41,434 nt of DNA from JBIOUF01 sp044866695 (GTDB lineage: Bacteria > Actinomycetota > Actinomycetes > Propionibacteriales > Nocardioidaceae), in the NCBI GenBank assembly GCA_044866695.1, contig JBIOUF010000034.1:1-41434 (forward strand), given 5' to 3'. Under the pieces are notes generated by a model. It worked only from the letters and a program-made list of their open reading frames with translations. It searched no databases and was not told the DNA's origin. Below are positions 1-7,155 of this stretch, piece by piece. A program made the translations under genes and the position numbers. The stretch's first letter is position 1. Each line of letters starts with the position of its first letter.

Positions 1-169
1 GGGTCATGACATCGACGGGGGTGGTGTGCGGCTGCCCAGAGCTACGACCGGTCACGGTCAGGAGGTGGAGGTAGGGCGCTCCCCGGCCCCGCCGAGCCAG
101 CCTCGTCATCCACCAGTTGGCCAGCCGGTTGCCCAGACCCATGCGGTAGGTGCGACGGGCGGCGGCCAT
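1..169 (-). CDS. Partial nitroreductase/F420-type (Ddn-like) oxidoreductase
   Basis: The minus strand is open from an ATG at 169 to the window edge (56 codons, C-terminal part outside the window). The N-terminus contains NRLANWWMTRLARRG, then LHLLTVTGRSSGQPHTTPV, the pattern of the deazaflavin (F420)-dependent nitroreductase/Ddn family, a split-barrel fold that reduces quinones or nitro compounds with F420H2. In that family the TGRxSGxxxxTPV segment opens the first barrel strands. No strong ribosome-binding site precedes the ATG. The family call rests on this short motif only, and the substrate cannot be inferred. Confidence 0.7.
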   Translation of the reverse strand, partial: MAAARRTYRMGLGNRLANWWMTRLARRGRGAPYLHLLTVTGRSSGQPHTTPVDVMT

Positions 170-359
170 GCCGGCAACCTAGCCGCCCCACAGCCATGGA
201 TCCAGAGTCCAATGTCGCCGGCGGACTTGACCCGGCCGCGTGGGCCCGCAGAAGTCGGCAGTGTCACCTGTCCACCCGGATTGACACCGCCGAGAAGGTT
301 GGTGCCATGCCCAGCCAGGGAACCTGGCGGCAGCGTGGTCCTGCGCTGGCCATCAGGTG
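170..359. other. Intergenic region with inverted repeat
   Basis: No gene is seen between the partial reductase and the end of the SDR gene. It contains a GTGTCA-N15-TGACAC inverted repeat at 261-287, which could be an operator for the minus-strand reductase, and a GC-rich hairpin at 314-328. Confidence 0.4.
314..328 (-). terminator. Possible terminator hairpin after the SDR gene
   Basis: GCCAGG-GAA-CCTGGC forms a perfect 6-bp stem with a 3-nt loop about 32 nt downstream of the SDR stop codon. There is no T-tract, so it would be a weak or actinobacterial-type terminator. Confidence 0.35.
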
Positions 360-1073
360 CTACGCCTCGAGGAGATCCACGACTGGCTCGGCTGAGCGGA
401 TGACGTCAGCGACCGCTGCCGCGACGGCGGTGGGTGCGATGACATGGGGCAGCAGAGTGCCATCGGCCGCGTGTCGCAGTACGTCGGGATCCGGGCTGGG
501 AGTGTCTTGGCCGAACTCGGTGTCGACGATGCCGGGCTTGATGATGCTGACGCTGATGCCGTCCTTGGCGAGCTCTTCACGCGCGGTCAGGGACAGGGTG
601 TTGAGGGCGGACTTCGTTGAGGCGTAGCCGGCGATGAACGGCATGTGTTTGGTCGAGGCCCGGGAGCTGATGTTGACGATCTGGCCGCCGCCCTGTTCGC
701 GCATCAGCGGGATGACCAGCTGCATGAGCCGCAGCGGTGCGAGGACGTTGAGCTCGAGCAGCGCGCCGTACTCCGCCGGGTCGATGTGTTCAACGGGCTT
801 GGCCATGGCCCGGCCCGCGTTGTTCACCAGCACGTCGACACGACCGAATCGTGCGATGGTCGCCTCGACCAGGCCGACCGCGTCGTCGGGGTCAGTCACG
901 TCGGCGGGGACGGCGAGCGACCTCGGAAGCTCCTCTTCCAGTGCGTGCAACGCGGCGGCGTCGCGGGCGGCGAGCACGAGCTGGGCGCCCAGCGCCGATA
1001 GCTGCCTCACGGTTGCCAGGCCGATGCTGGAGCTAGCGCCCGTGATGATGATGACGCGATGCGCGATGTCCAT
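360..1073 (-). CDS. SDR family NAD(P)-dependent oxidoreductase
   Basis: A 237-aa classical short-chain dehydrogenase/reductase. The start at 1073 (MDIAHRVIIITGASS) is preceded by AGGAGAGGAACC and removes an implausible upstream extension. Visible motifs are the cofactor-binding TGASSSIG near residue 10, VNNAG in the middle, NISS (catalytic Ser) and YASTK (catalytic Tyr/Lys). The chain ends in a family-typical C-terminus. It reduces or oxidises an unknown alcohol/ketone in the cytoplasm. It lies 62 nt downstream of the restored TetR reading frame on the same strand, so the two were probably one transcript with TetR as its own repressor. Confidence 0.88.
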   Translation of the reverse strand: MDIAHRVIIITGASSSIGLATVRQLSALGAQLVLAARDAAALHALEEELPRSLAVPADVTDPDDAVGLVEATIARFGRVDVLVNNAGRAMAKPVEHIDPAEYGALLELNVLAPLRLMQLVIPLMREQGGGQIVNISSRASTKHMPFIAGYASTKSALNTLSLTAREELAKDGISVSIIKPGIVDTEFGQDTPSPDPDVLRHAADGTLLPHVIAPTAVAAAVADVIRSAEPVVDLLEA

Positions 1074-1135
1074 GAGGGTTCCTCTCCTGGTGTCAGGTCC
1101 TAGGCCCGAGTGGCCGCGGTCCCCCTGAGGCGGGG

Positions 1136-1232
1136 CTACGGGCGGTCGCGCAGGCCGCGCAGAAGCAACGCGTAGACGGCCTCCAGGTCGCGGGTCACCC
1201 TGGCTTGGTCTGCCCATTCGCCGGCCAGGGCG
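1136..1232 (-). pseudogene. Out-of-frame C-terminal tail of the TetR regulator
   Basis: In the frame shifted by one base, the sequence after HHP reads ALAGEWADQARV, then EAVYALLLRGLRDRP and a TAG at 1136-1138. This is a normal end for a TetR regulator of about 199 residues. From 1734 to 1136 is 599 nt, exactly one short of a multiple of three, which supports a single-base deletion or a sequencing error. Confidence 0.7.
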
Positions 1233-1734
1233 GGTGGTGGAACCGGCCGGTTGCCTGCAGCACGGCGCGGCCGAGGATGGCGAGGTCTCCGGGCGCGAAC
1301 TCACCGGTGGCCATGCCGTCAGCGACGATGTCAGCGATCTGCTCGGCGAGGTGATCGACGTGGGCGGCGACCACCTCCCGGGAGGCGATGGTGAGCTGGT
1401 GGAAGGTCTCGAACAGCTCGGGATCCTCAGTGGCCATGGCCTGCTTGCTGCTTGCCAACACCACCAGCCAGTCATGCAGCCGGGTCGAGGCCTTGCCGCG
1501 CCGGTCTAGCACCTGCGCCAGTGGCGCCGAAACCCGCTGCAGCCAGCGCTCGGTGACCGCATCGCGCAGCGCCGCCTTGCTGGCGAGGTGCCGGTACACG
1601 CTGCCGTGACTGACGCCCAGGGCGCGGGCCACGTCCACGACCGATGGTGTGGCCGGACCGTAGCGGCGCAGCACCTCCTCGGCGGTGTCCAGGATCGTCT
1701 CCGCATTCAGCGGCTGGTCCCGGGGATCTCTCAC
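1195..1734 (-). CDS. TetR family transcriptional regulator, C-terminus frameshifted
   Basis: The N-terminal half is a clear TetR DNA-binding domain: AETILDTAEEVLRRYG, then the helix-turn-helix VVDVARALGVSHGSVYRHLASKAAL. A GTG at 1734 (VRDPRDQP) is taken as start; an upstream GTG at 1767 is possible. The ligand domain runs normally to ATGRFHHP and then changes to an unrelated 11-residue tail ending at 1195. The next frame continues the expected sequence to a stop at 1136, so one base appears to be missing around 1228-1234 in a G-rich run. It probably repressed itself and the SDR gene and possibly the divergent reductase. Confidence 0.75.
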   Translation of the reverse strand: MRDPRDQPLNAETILDTAEEVLRRYGPATPSVVDVARALGVSHGSVYRHLASKAALRDAVTERWLQRVSAPLAQVLDRRGKASTRLHDWLVVLASSKQAMATEDPELFETFHQLTIASREVVAAHVDHLAEQIADIVADGMATGEFAPGDLAILGRAVLQATGRFHHPPWPANGQTKPG

Positions 1735-1801
1735 TGCGCACCCCAGCCGCCGACGAGGGCGGCGCACAGTCCAGCTGTCACACGATCAAGATCGAGCCAT
1801 G

Positions 1802-1829
1802 GACTGACAGAAGTCAGACGTTGTCAGTC
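1802..1829. promoter_or_regulatory. Putative TetR operator in the divergent promoter region
   Basis: GACTGACA-N12-TGTCAGTC is a perfect 8-bp inverted repeat between the TetR gene (minus) and the reductase gene (plus). The right arm overlaps a minus-strand TTGACT box at 1831-1826 that could serve as -35. Size and position fit a TetR dimer site. Confidence 0.5.
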
Positions 1830-1928
1830 AATGCCTGTGCGCTGCGACACGATGCCGAGGCCTGCAGCTACAGCTGCCGAGGATCGTTGGTGGTGCGCGA
1901 GTGGTACGACTGGACGAGGGAGGCTGAC

Positions 1929-2879
1929 ATGGAGGTGCTCGTGGTCGGTGCGGGCGTGATCGGCACCGTGTACGGCGCCGTGCTGGCCGACGCCGGACAC
2001 CGGGTCTCGGTCCTTCGGCACGGGCCCCGTACCGACGAGATCGCCCAGCGGGGGTTGGTGGCCGTCGACCTCACCGCGAACCTAGGGCAACAAGCGCAAT
2101 CGGAGCAGACCATGGCGGCTGCCGTCGCGGTGGTCGACGACGCCTCGGCAGAGACCTACGACCTGGTGCTGGTGGCGGTGTGGGCCACCCATGCGGACTC
2201 AGCGGAACCGGCGGTTCGGGCGCTGCGTGGCCATCCGGTCGTGGCGTACCTGGGCAACACGATCGACCCCGCAGCCGAGCCCGCAGCGGATCTGGGTGGC
2301 ACCAAGAGGGCGACGTACCGGGTCTTCCCGGGCATCGGCGGCGCGCTCGAGGGCGGCGTGGTCCGGTTCGTGCGGATTGGACAGCAGCCGACCACGTTCC
2401 CCCGCTCCCACGAACCCCAGCTCGCCGATCTCGAGGACGCGTTGGTAGCGCACGGGTTCGCGGTTGCCCACACCGACGACATGGCCGGCTGGTTGGCACA
2501 TCACGCGGTCTTCATCGCGGCGATCGCCAGTTCGCTGCGGACCCACGGGGATGACGCGGCCGCCTTGGCCAGCGACCCAGCCGGACTGGATCTGATGTGC
2601 CGGGCGATGGAGGAAGGGTTCGACTCGCTCCGGTCCCGGGGGGTGGGCGGGCTGCCGCGCAACCTGCGGGTGCTGCATACCCCGCTGCTGCGTCCCGTAG
2701 CGCGCCGCTACTGGGCGCACACCATGGCCTCGGAGCTGGGTGAACGCTGCTTCGCCGCGCATGCACGCCACGCCCGTCCCGAGATGGACGCCCTCGCCCA
2801 GTGGGTACTGAGCACCGTGGCGGGCACGCTCGACACCGGCCACCTTCGACGACTCCTCACCACCGCCATCGACATCTGA
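1929..2879 (+). CDS. Ketopantoate reductase (ApbA/PanE)-like NAD(P)-binding protein
   Basis: A 316-aa protein that starts at ATG 1929 behind GAGGGAGG. The N-terminus MEVLVVGAGVIGTVYGAVLADAGH carries the GxGxxG dinucleotide-binding loop, with hydrophobic strands DLVLVAVWATH and VVAYLGNTID of a Rossmann fold as in 2-dehydropantoate 2-reductase. The C-terminal helical half matches the family in length, but the usual active-site Lys and Asn/Ser signature is not obvious, so pantothenate synthesis should not be assumed. It is transcribed divergently from TetR, with the palindrome at 1802-1829 in its upstream region. Confidence 0.72.
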   Translation: MEVLVVGAGVIGTVYGAVLADAGHRVSVLRHGPRTDEIAQRGLVAVDLTANLGQQAQSEQTMAAAVAVVDDASAETYDLVLVAVWATHADSAEPAVRALRGHPVVAYLGNTIDPAAEPAADLGGTKRATYRVFPGIGGALEGGVVRFVRIGQQPTTFPRSHEPQLADLEDALVAHGFAVAHTDDMAGWLAHHAVFIAAIASSLRTHGDDAAALASDPAGLDLMCRAMEEGFDSLRSRGVGGLPRNLRVLHTPLLRPVARRYWAHTMASELGERCFAAHARHARPEMDALAQWVLSTVAGTLDTGHLRRLLTTAIDI

Positions 2880-2880
2880 G

Positions 2881-3145
2881 CCCACGGCCGGAGTCGTCCA
2901 CGACGCGGTCGCGCCGGAACGCGCGGGCGCCGCAGCCGCGCTGTCCGAAACCACCCAAGGACTCGGACTCGCCCTCGGCGTCGCGTCGTGGGCAGCGTCG
3001 CCGGATCGCTGCGAGGCGCCGGCACCGTAGCCACCCGAGGTGATCGCCGGCGTCATCGGCCATCACCGACGGCATCAGTCATCGCCGCGGCAGTCGTTCT
3101 GATCGCTGCCGTCGCGACCGCCACTGTCCGGGGCGCCGTACCAGT
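2881..3145 (+). pseudogene. Remnant of a DHA2-family MFS exporter C-terminus
   Basis: Plus-strand frames read VVHDAVAPERAGAAAALSET then GLGLALGVA, the loop (APPERAGAASxxSET...LGGALGIA) typical of EmrB/QacA 14-TM exporters. The frame then shifts to VGSVAGSLRG, and further on ASVIAAAVVLIAAVATATV, a last-helix-like segment. The order matches the end of such transporters, but frame changes and a TAG at 3028-3030 break it, and the N-terminal ~400 residues are absent. This is a decayed fragment, not an expressed protein. Confidence 0.6.
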
Positions 3146-3340
3146 TCCAAGGCGAACTGAGCTCCTAGACCCAAGAGCCATGGCACGTCCAGAGGCTCGC
3201 GTGCACGGAGGGCTCGTCGAGCGGAGTCCGACCCGTACTGAGCTAGCTCGTTCGCTCGGATCAGGCAACCTGAGCTCACGCTCATCGGCATCAGATTCGA
3301 CCTCCCTCGCCCGGACTGAGACGGGCGCCGGGCGGGGGAC

Positions 3341-3360
3341 GGTGGGGTTTTCCCTACCCC
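3341..3360. promoter_or_regulatory. Palindromic operator before the amidohydrolase gene
   Basis: The core reads GGTGGGG-TTTT-CCCTACC, i.e. GGTxGGG-N4-CCCxACC, and the annotated span adds two trailing C. Its centre lies about 67 bp before the predicted transcription start at 3417. A near-identical copy stands upstream of the ABC transporter/two-component operon at 9382-9403, so the response regulator of that operon is the likely binder. Confidence 0.55.
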
Positions 3361-3380
3361 GCATGCTGGGTCCACTCCCC

Positions 3381-3416
3381 CTGACAGCCCCGGCATCGGT
3401 TTCTAGCGTGGTCGTC
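3381..3416 (+). promoter_or_regulatory. Leaderless promoter of the amidohydrolase gene
   Basis: CTGACA (-35, 3381-3386), a 17-bp spacer and TAGCGT (-10, 3404-3409), followed by 7 nt and the ATG at 3417. The spacing puts the transcription start at or next to the start codon, so no Shine-Dalgarno is needed and none is present. Confidence 0.55.
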
Positions 3417-4892
3417 ATGTGCATGCAGATCACGCGTCGGAGCGTCCTGAGCGGAGGGGCTGCCGCGGCGGCAGCGGCCATGGTCTCCCAGCCACGTCCT
3501 GGATGGGCTGCCTCACCCTTGGCTGTGGGCCCGGGCAGGCGGGCGACCGCGTTCGTGCATGCCGACGTCGTCGATGTGGTCGCCGGTCGGGTGCTTGCGG
3601 ATCGCACGGTGCTGGTGCGGGGGGACCGCATCGTGGATGTCTACGGTGGTCCGGCACCTGCGCCCGCGCGGGTCGTCGACCTGCGCGGCCGGTACCTGAT
3701 GCCGGGCCTGGCGGACATGCACAGTCACGCCCAGGCCGAGAGGATCGACCCTGCGCTCAACCTCGCGATGGGGGTGACCACGGTGCGGGACATGGCGAGC
3801 TCACCGCTGGCTCGTGACTGGCGAGGTCGCATCGAGGACGGCAGCCTGCTGGGGCCGAGCTGGGTGTTGGGCAGCCGCATTGTGGACGGTCGGCCCTCGA
3901 TCTGGGATCCCGCGATCGTGGAGACCATCCAGGTCGGCACCGCGGCCGAGGCCCGGCGCGCGGTCCACCAGGTTCAACACGACGGTGCGGACTTCCTCAA
4001 GGTGTACTCCCGGGTGTCCCGGCCCGCCTACCGTGCCCTGACCGACGAGGCGCACCGGGTGGGGCTACTGGTGGCCGGTCACTGTCCCGACGACGTCAGC
4101 ACCGTCGAGGCCGCCGAGCGGGGCCAGACCAGCATCGAGCACCTGTTCTGGACGCCCCTGGACACCTCCACCAGGGCCCGGCAGCTGCGGTCCCGGCTGC
4201 GGCGCCGCCGCCTCGCGTTGGGCGCCTACAGCGGCTGGTTCCAGACCATCCACCCCTTCGAGGTCGAAGCGGCCCGCACCCAGGATCCCGGAGCCACTGC
4301 GCGGGTCTACGACACCTTCGCCCGGCACGGCACCCACCAGGTACCGACGCTGGCCATGCACCGCGGCCTGGACTACGCCCGGGACTGGGACGTGCTGGGC
4401 GATGACCGCAACCGGTATCTGCCGAGCTGGGCGGTGCAGGCGATGGAGTGGGCGCGCCAGGAGTTCTACCTCAAGGACCGGCCAACCGAGACCGACGCCG
4501 CCTGGGCACGGATGTTCTGGCACCGGTTGCGCACCGTGGCCGACCTGCACGCCGCCGGCGCGCCCATCATGACGGGAACCGACTGCGGCACCGTCGCGGT
4601 CTACCCCGGCTTCAGCGTCCACGACGAGCTCAAGCTCCTGGTCAAGGCCGGGCTGTCCAATGCCGACGCCCTGCGTGCCGCCACCACCGTGCCCGCCGCC
4701 TTCCTCGAAACCGCCTCGGGCCAGATCGCGCCAAGGCACCGTGCCGACATGGTGGTCCTGGCCCACAACCCGCTGCGCGACATCAGGCACACCACCTCCA
4801 TCCGCGGGGTCGTCGTCGCTGGCCGGTACCTCGACGCGGACGCCCGGCACGACATGCTGGCCGAGGTCCGCCGCATCGCCGCCGCCAGCTGA
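3417..4892 (+). CDS. Tat-exported metal-dependent amidohydrolase
   Basis: A 491-aa amidohydrolase-superfamily enzyme. The start at 3417 (alternative ATG 3423) gives a Tat signal: TRRSVLSGG followed by an Ala-rich hydrophobic stretch. The metal site is complete: HxH at H102/H104 (DMHSH), K195 (DFLKVYS), H222 (AGHCP), H242 (EHLFW) and D389 (TGTDCGT), after a YLMPGLADMHSH strand typical of imidazolonepropionase/prolidase-like members. It likely hydrolyses a C-N bond outside the membrane; the substrate is unknown. It has its own leaderless promoter and the palindrome it shares with the neighbouring ABC/two-component operon, which suggests joint induction. Confidence 0.85.
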   Translation: MCMQITRRSVLSGGAAAAAAAMVSQPRPGWAASPLAVGPGRRATAFVHADVVDVVAGRVLADRTVLVRGDRIVDVYGGPAPAPARVVDLRGRYLMPGLADMHSHAQAERIDPALNLAMGVTTVRDMASSPLARDWRGRIEDGSLLGPSWVLGSRIVDGRPSIWDPAIVETIQVGTAAEARRAVHQVQHDGADFLKVYSRVSRPAYRALTDEAHRVGLLVAGHCPDDVSTVEAAERGQTSIEHLFWTPLDTSTRARQLRSRLRRRRLALGAYSGWFQTIHPFEVEAARTQDPGATARVYDTFARHGTHQVPTLAMHRGLDYARDWDVLGDDRNRYLPSWAVQAMEWARQEFYLKDRPTETDAAWARMFWHRLRTVADLHAAGAPIMTGTDCGTVAVYPGFSVHDELKLLVKAGLSNADALRAATTVPAAFLETASGQIAPRHRADMVVLAHNPLRDIRHTTSIRGVVVAGRYLDADARHDMLAEVRRIAAAS

Positions 4893-5185
4893 AGGCCACT
4901 AGACTGTGTTGCAAGGCGGCGTGAGGACAAGCTGTCCGTGTCGCGGTTGAGGTGCGCCGGCAGACCAGCCGGAGGTTGCCGACGCCGGCTCCAGGTCTGG
5001 GCGTGTCGCACTCAAGATCCCCCAGCCGCACCGACGAGGGCCGCACCACGTTCGGCCCAGCACCGTGCTCGATGAGCGCTCGATCTGCCGCTGCGCCGCG
5101 GTCGCGACGACGTCCGAGAGCGCGCGGCGCATCCGGGTCGGCGCGGGGCGATCGGGTCGTGGTGTGGCAGGCCGGCCGGAAGGTG
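4893..5185. other. Convergent intergenic region, no gene recognised
   Basis: This lies between the end of the amidohydrolase gene and the end of the response-regulator gene. None of the open frames gave a recognisable protein and no convincing terminator was found. Confidence 0.4.
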
Positions 5186-5914
5186 TCAGGGGTTCTGCAG
5201 CCAGGCCAGGACGGCGAGGACGCGGCGGTTGTCGTCGCTGGCCGGGGGCAGGTCGAGCTTGGTGAAGATGGCGCTGGTGTGTTTGCCGACGGCCTTCTCG
5301 CTGACGAAGAGTCGGGCGGCGATGGCGGCGTTGGAGCGGCCCTCGGCCATCAGGGTCAGCACCTCACGCTCGCGCGGGGTGAGCCGATCCGGCGGACGGC
5401 TGCCCGCGGAGCTGACCAGGGCGGCCACCACTTCGGGGTCCAGGACGGTTCCGCCGGCCGCGACCTGGCGGACCGCGGCCACGAAGGCGTCCACGTCGGC
5501 GACCCGGTCCTTGAGCAGGTAGCCAACCGCGCCCTCGCCGCTGGCCAGCAGCTGTCGGGCGTAGAGGGCTTCGACGTGCTGGCTGAGCACCAGCACGGGA
5601 AGCCCGGGTCGTGCGGCGCGGGCGGTGGTCGCGGCGACGAGCCCTTCGGTGGTGAAGGTCGGTGGCAGCCGGACATCGACGATAGCCAGGTCGAAGCCAC
5701 CCTCCACCACACCCTCGGCAAGGACCTGGTGGAGTTCTGCTGCGTTGTCGACCGCGGCGACCACCTCGATCTGGGAGGCCTGGAGGATCCGGGTCAAACC
5801 GACGCGCAGCAGCGCCTGGTCCTCGGCGAGGACCACGCGGAGAGGTCGAGGGGATGTCAGGTCTGGCGTCGGGTCTGGTGTCAACCCTGGTCTCAGGGCT
5901 GGGTCGTGGGGCAC
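5186..5914 (-). CDS. NarL/LuxR-family response regulator
   Basis: Receiver domain: VVLAEDQALLRVGL (acidic pocket), phosphoacceptor Asp in AIVDVRLPP, VLVLSQH, and the Lys of YLLKDRV. The C-terminal LuxR-type HTH is LTPREREVLTLMAEGRSNAA through VGKHTSAIF. The GTG at 5914 overlaps the end of the kinase gene; a start at the GTG at 5836 would give the usual family length and put the Asp near residue 54. It is the last gene of the ATPase-permease-kinase-regulator operon and is phosphorylated by the adjacent kinase. It is the best candidate to bind the palindromes at 3341 and 9382. Confidence 0.88.
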   Translation of the reverse strand: MPHDPALRPGLTPDPTPDLTSPRPLRVVLAEDQALLRVGLTRILQASQIEVVAAVDNAAELHQVLAEGVVEGGFDLAIVDVRLPPTFTTEGLVAATTARAARPGLPVLVLSQHVEALYARQLLASGEGAVGYLLKDRVADVDAFVAAVRQVAAGGTVLDPEVVAALVSSAGSRPPDRLTPREREVLTLMAEGRSNAAIAARLFVSEKAVGKHTSAIFTKLDLPPASDDNRRVLAVLAWLQNP

Positions 5915-7155
5915 GGCACCTCCATGGTGACCACCGTGGGACCGCCCGGGGGGCTGGTGAGGGTCAGGGTGCCGTCGAAGGCGGCGAGCCGGTGGGCCAC
6001 CCCGGTCAGTCCGGACCCGGCCGGGTCGGCCCCGCCGTGACCGTCGTCGCCCACCTCCAGGTGCAGGACCGCTCCGTCGTGGTGGACACCGACCCAAGCC
6101 CGGGTGGCCTGGGCGTGCTTGACGGTGTTGGTCAGGCACTCCGCGACGGCGAAGTAGGCGGCCGACTCCACGGGCGCGGGCACCGGCCCGGTCGTGCCGG
6201 CGAAGGTGACCGGCAGCGGGATCGCGGCCGCCAACGCTTCGAGGCCACCGTCCAAGCCACGGTCGGCCAGCGCGGGTGGCCGGATCCCACGGACCACGGA
6301 CCGGAGGTCCTCGAGCGCCGAGACGGTGGTCTCCCGGGCCTCGCGAAGCAGCTCCTCGGCGGCCCGCGGGTCGGTGGCCACGAGCTTTTCGGCCAGGCCG
6401 ACGTTCATGCCCACCGCCACGATCCGGGCCTGGGCGCCGTCGTGGAGGTCGCGTTCGATGCGGCGTACCTCGGCAGCGTGGTGGTCCAGGGTCTCGGACC
6501 GGGTGGACGCCACCTCGGCGACCCGGCGCTCCAGTCGGTCCAGGCGGCCGTGGCCCACGATGGCCCGCTCGGCCAGGGCACGGGCGCGGACCACCGCGGG
6601 GGTGATCAGCCACCACAGCAGCGGGCACAGCAGCCCGATCCCGGCCAGCACCGCCCACACCGCGGTGCGTTGCAGCGCCCATCCCCCGAGATGGACGACC
6701 GGGGTGGCGAGCAGCAGCGGAGGCAGCGCGGACAGGACCGCGCCGCCGGTCATCGAGAACGCCAAGAAACCCACGTCGCGCCAGCGGTGCCCGTCTCGGA
6801 GCCACACCAGGGGTCGGGCCAGGAACCCGCGTCCGGTCATCGCGGCGTAGTCGGCAGGGATCTCCGCGCCCAACAGTGCCCCGCTGATCCGCCGGTGCAG
6901 GGCGGCCAGCCGCTCGGTCGCCGGGACCACCAGGTGGGCCAGCAGGAACCCCACGCCGAGGGGACCCAGGACGACCGCCAGCAGGGTCAGCACGAACAGC
7001 ACCGTGGCGGGCACGAACAGCAGGAAGGTGGCCAGGGCCACGAGGGTCCAGCGGAGCCGGTCGAGGAGACGTCGCTCGTCGACCGGTGCTGGGCTGACCG
7101 AACGGATCGGCAACGTCGATAGGTGCTGACTGGTCATCACCGGTGAGCCTGTCAT
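5893..7155 (-). CDS. Two-component sensor histidine kinase (HisKA_3/NarL-DesK type)
   Basis: A 420-aa membrane kinase. The ATG at 7155 overlaps the permease stop codon (TGATG); a second ATG at 7137 is possible. The N-terminal half has paired hydrophobic segments (near LVALATFLLFVPATVLFVL and AVLAGIGLLCPLLWWLI), probably four transmembrane helices with little extracellular sequence, as in intramembrane-sensing kinases that work with ABC exporters. The phosphoacceptor His is in RRIERDLHDGAQ. The HATPase part shows AECLTNTVKHA (N box), GDDGHGGA and GSGLTGVAHR (G boxes). It likely senses through the co-encoded transporter and phosphorylates the downstream regulator. Confidence 0.88.
   Translation of the reverse strand: MTGSPVMTSQHLSTLPIRSVSPAPVDERRLLDRLRWTLVALATFLLFVPATVLFVLTLLAVVLGPLGVGFLLAHLVVPATERLAALHRRISGALLGAEIPADYAAMTGRGFLARPLVWLRDGHRWRDVGFLAFSMTGGAVLSALPPLLLATPVVHLGGWALQRTAVWAVLAGIGLLCPLLWWLITPAVVRARALAERAIVGHGRLDRLERRVAEVASTRSETLDHHAAEVRRIERDLHDGAQARIVAVGMNVGLAEKLVATDPRAAEELLREARETTVSALEDLRSVVRGIRPPALADRGLDGGLEALAAAIPLPVTFAGTTGPVPAPVESAAYFAVAECLTNTVKHAQATRAWVGVHHDGAVLHLEVGDDGHGGADPAGSGLTGVAHRLAAFDGTLTLTSPPGGPTVVTMEVPCPTTQP

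Noticed and set aside
1644..1928. N-terminal extension of the ketopantoate-reductase-like frame
   Set aside because: It runs through the divergent promoter and TetR start; the Rossmann start with a good ribosome-binding site is at 1929.
4899..4917. CTAGACTGTGTTGCAAGGC resembling CTAGTCTGTTACAAGCC at 12730-12746
   Set aside because: It could be insertion-sequence end remnants, but the match is short and gapped, with no transposase fragment or target duplication found at either site.
5854..7122. Long plus-strand open frame opposite the histidine kinase
   Set aside because: His/Gly/Gln-rich compositional translation with no family match; the minus strand encodes intact kinase motifs.
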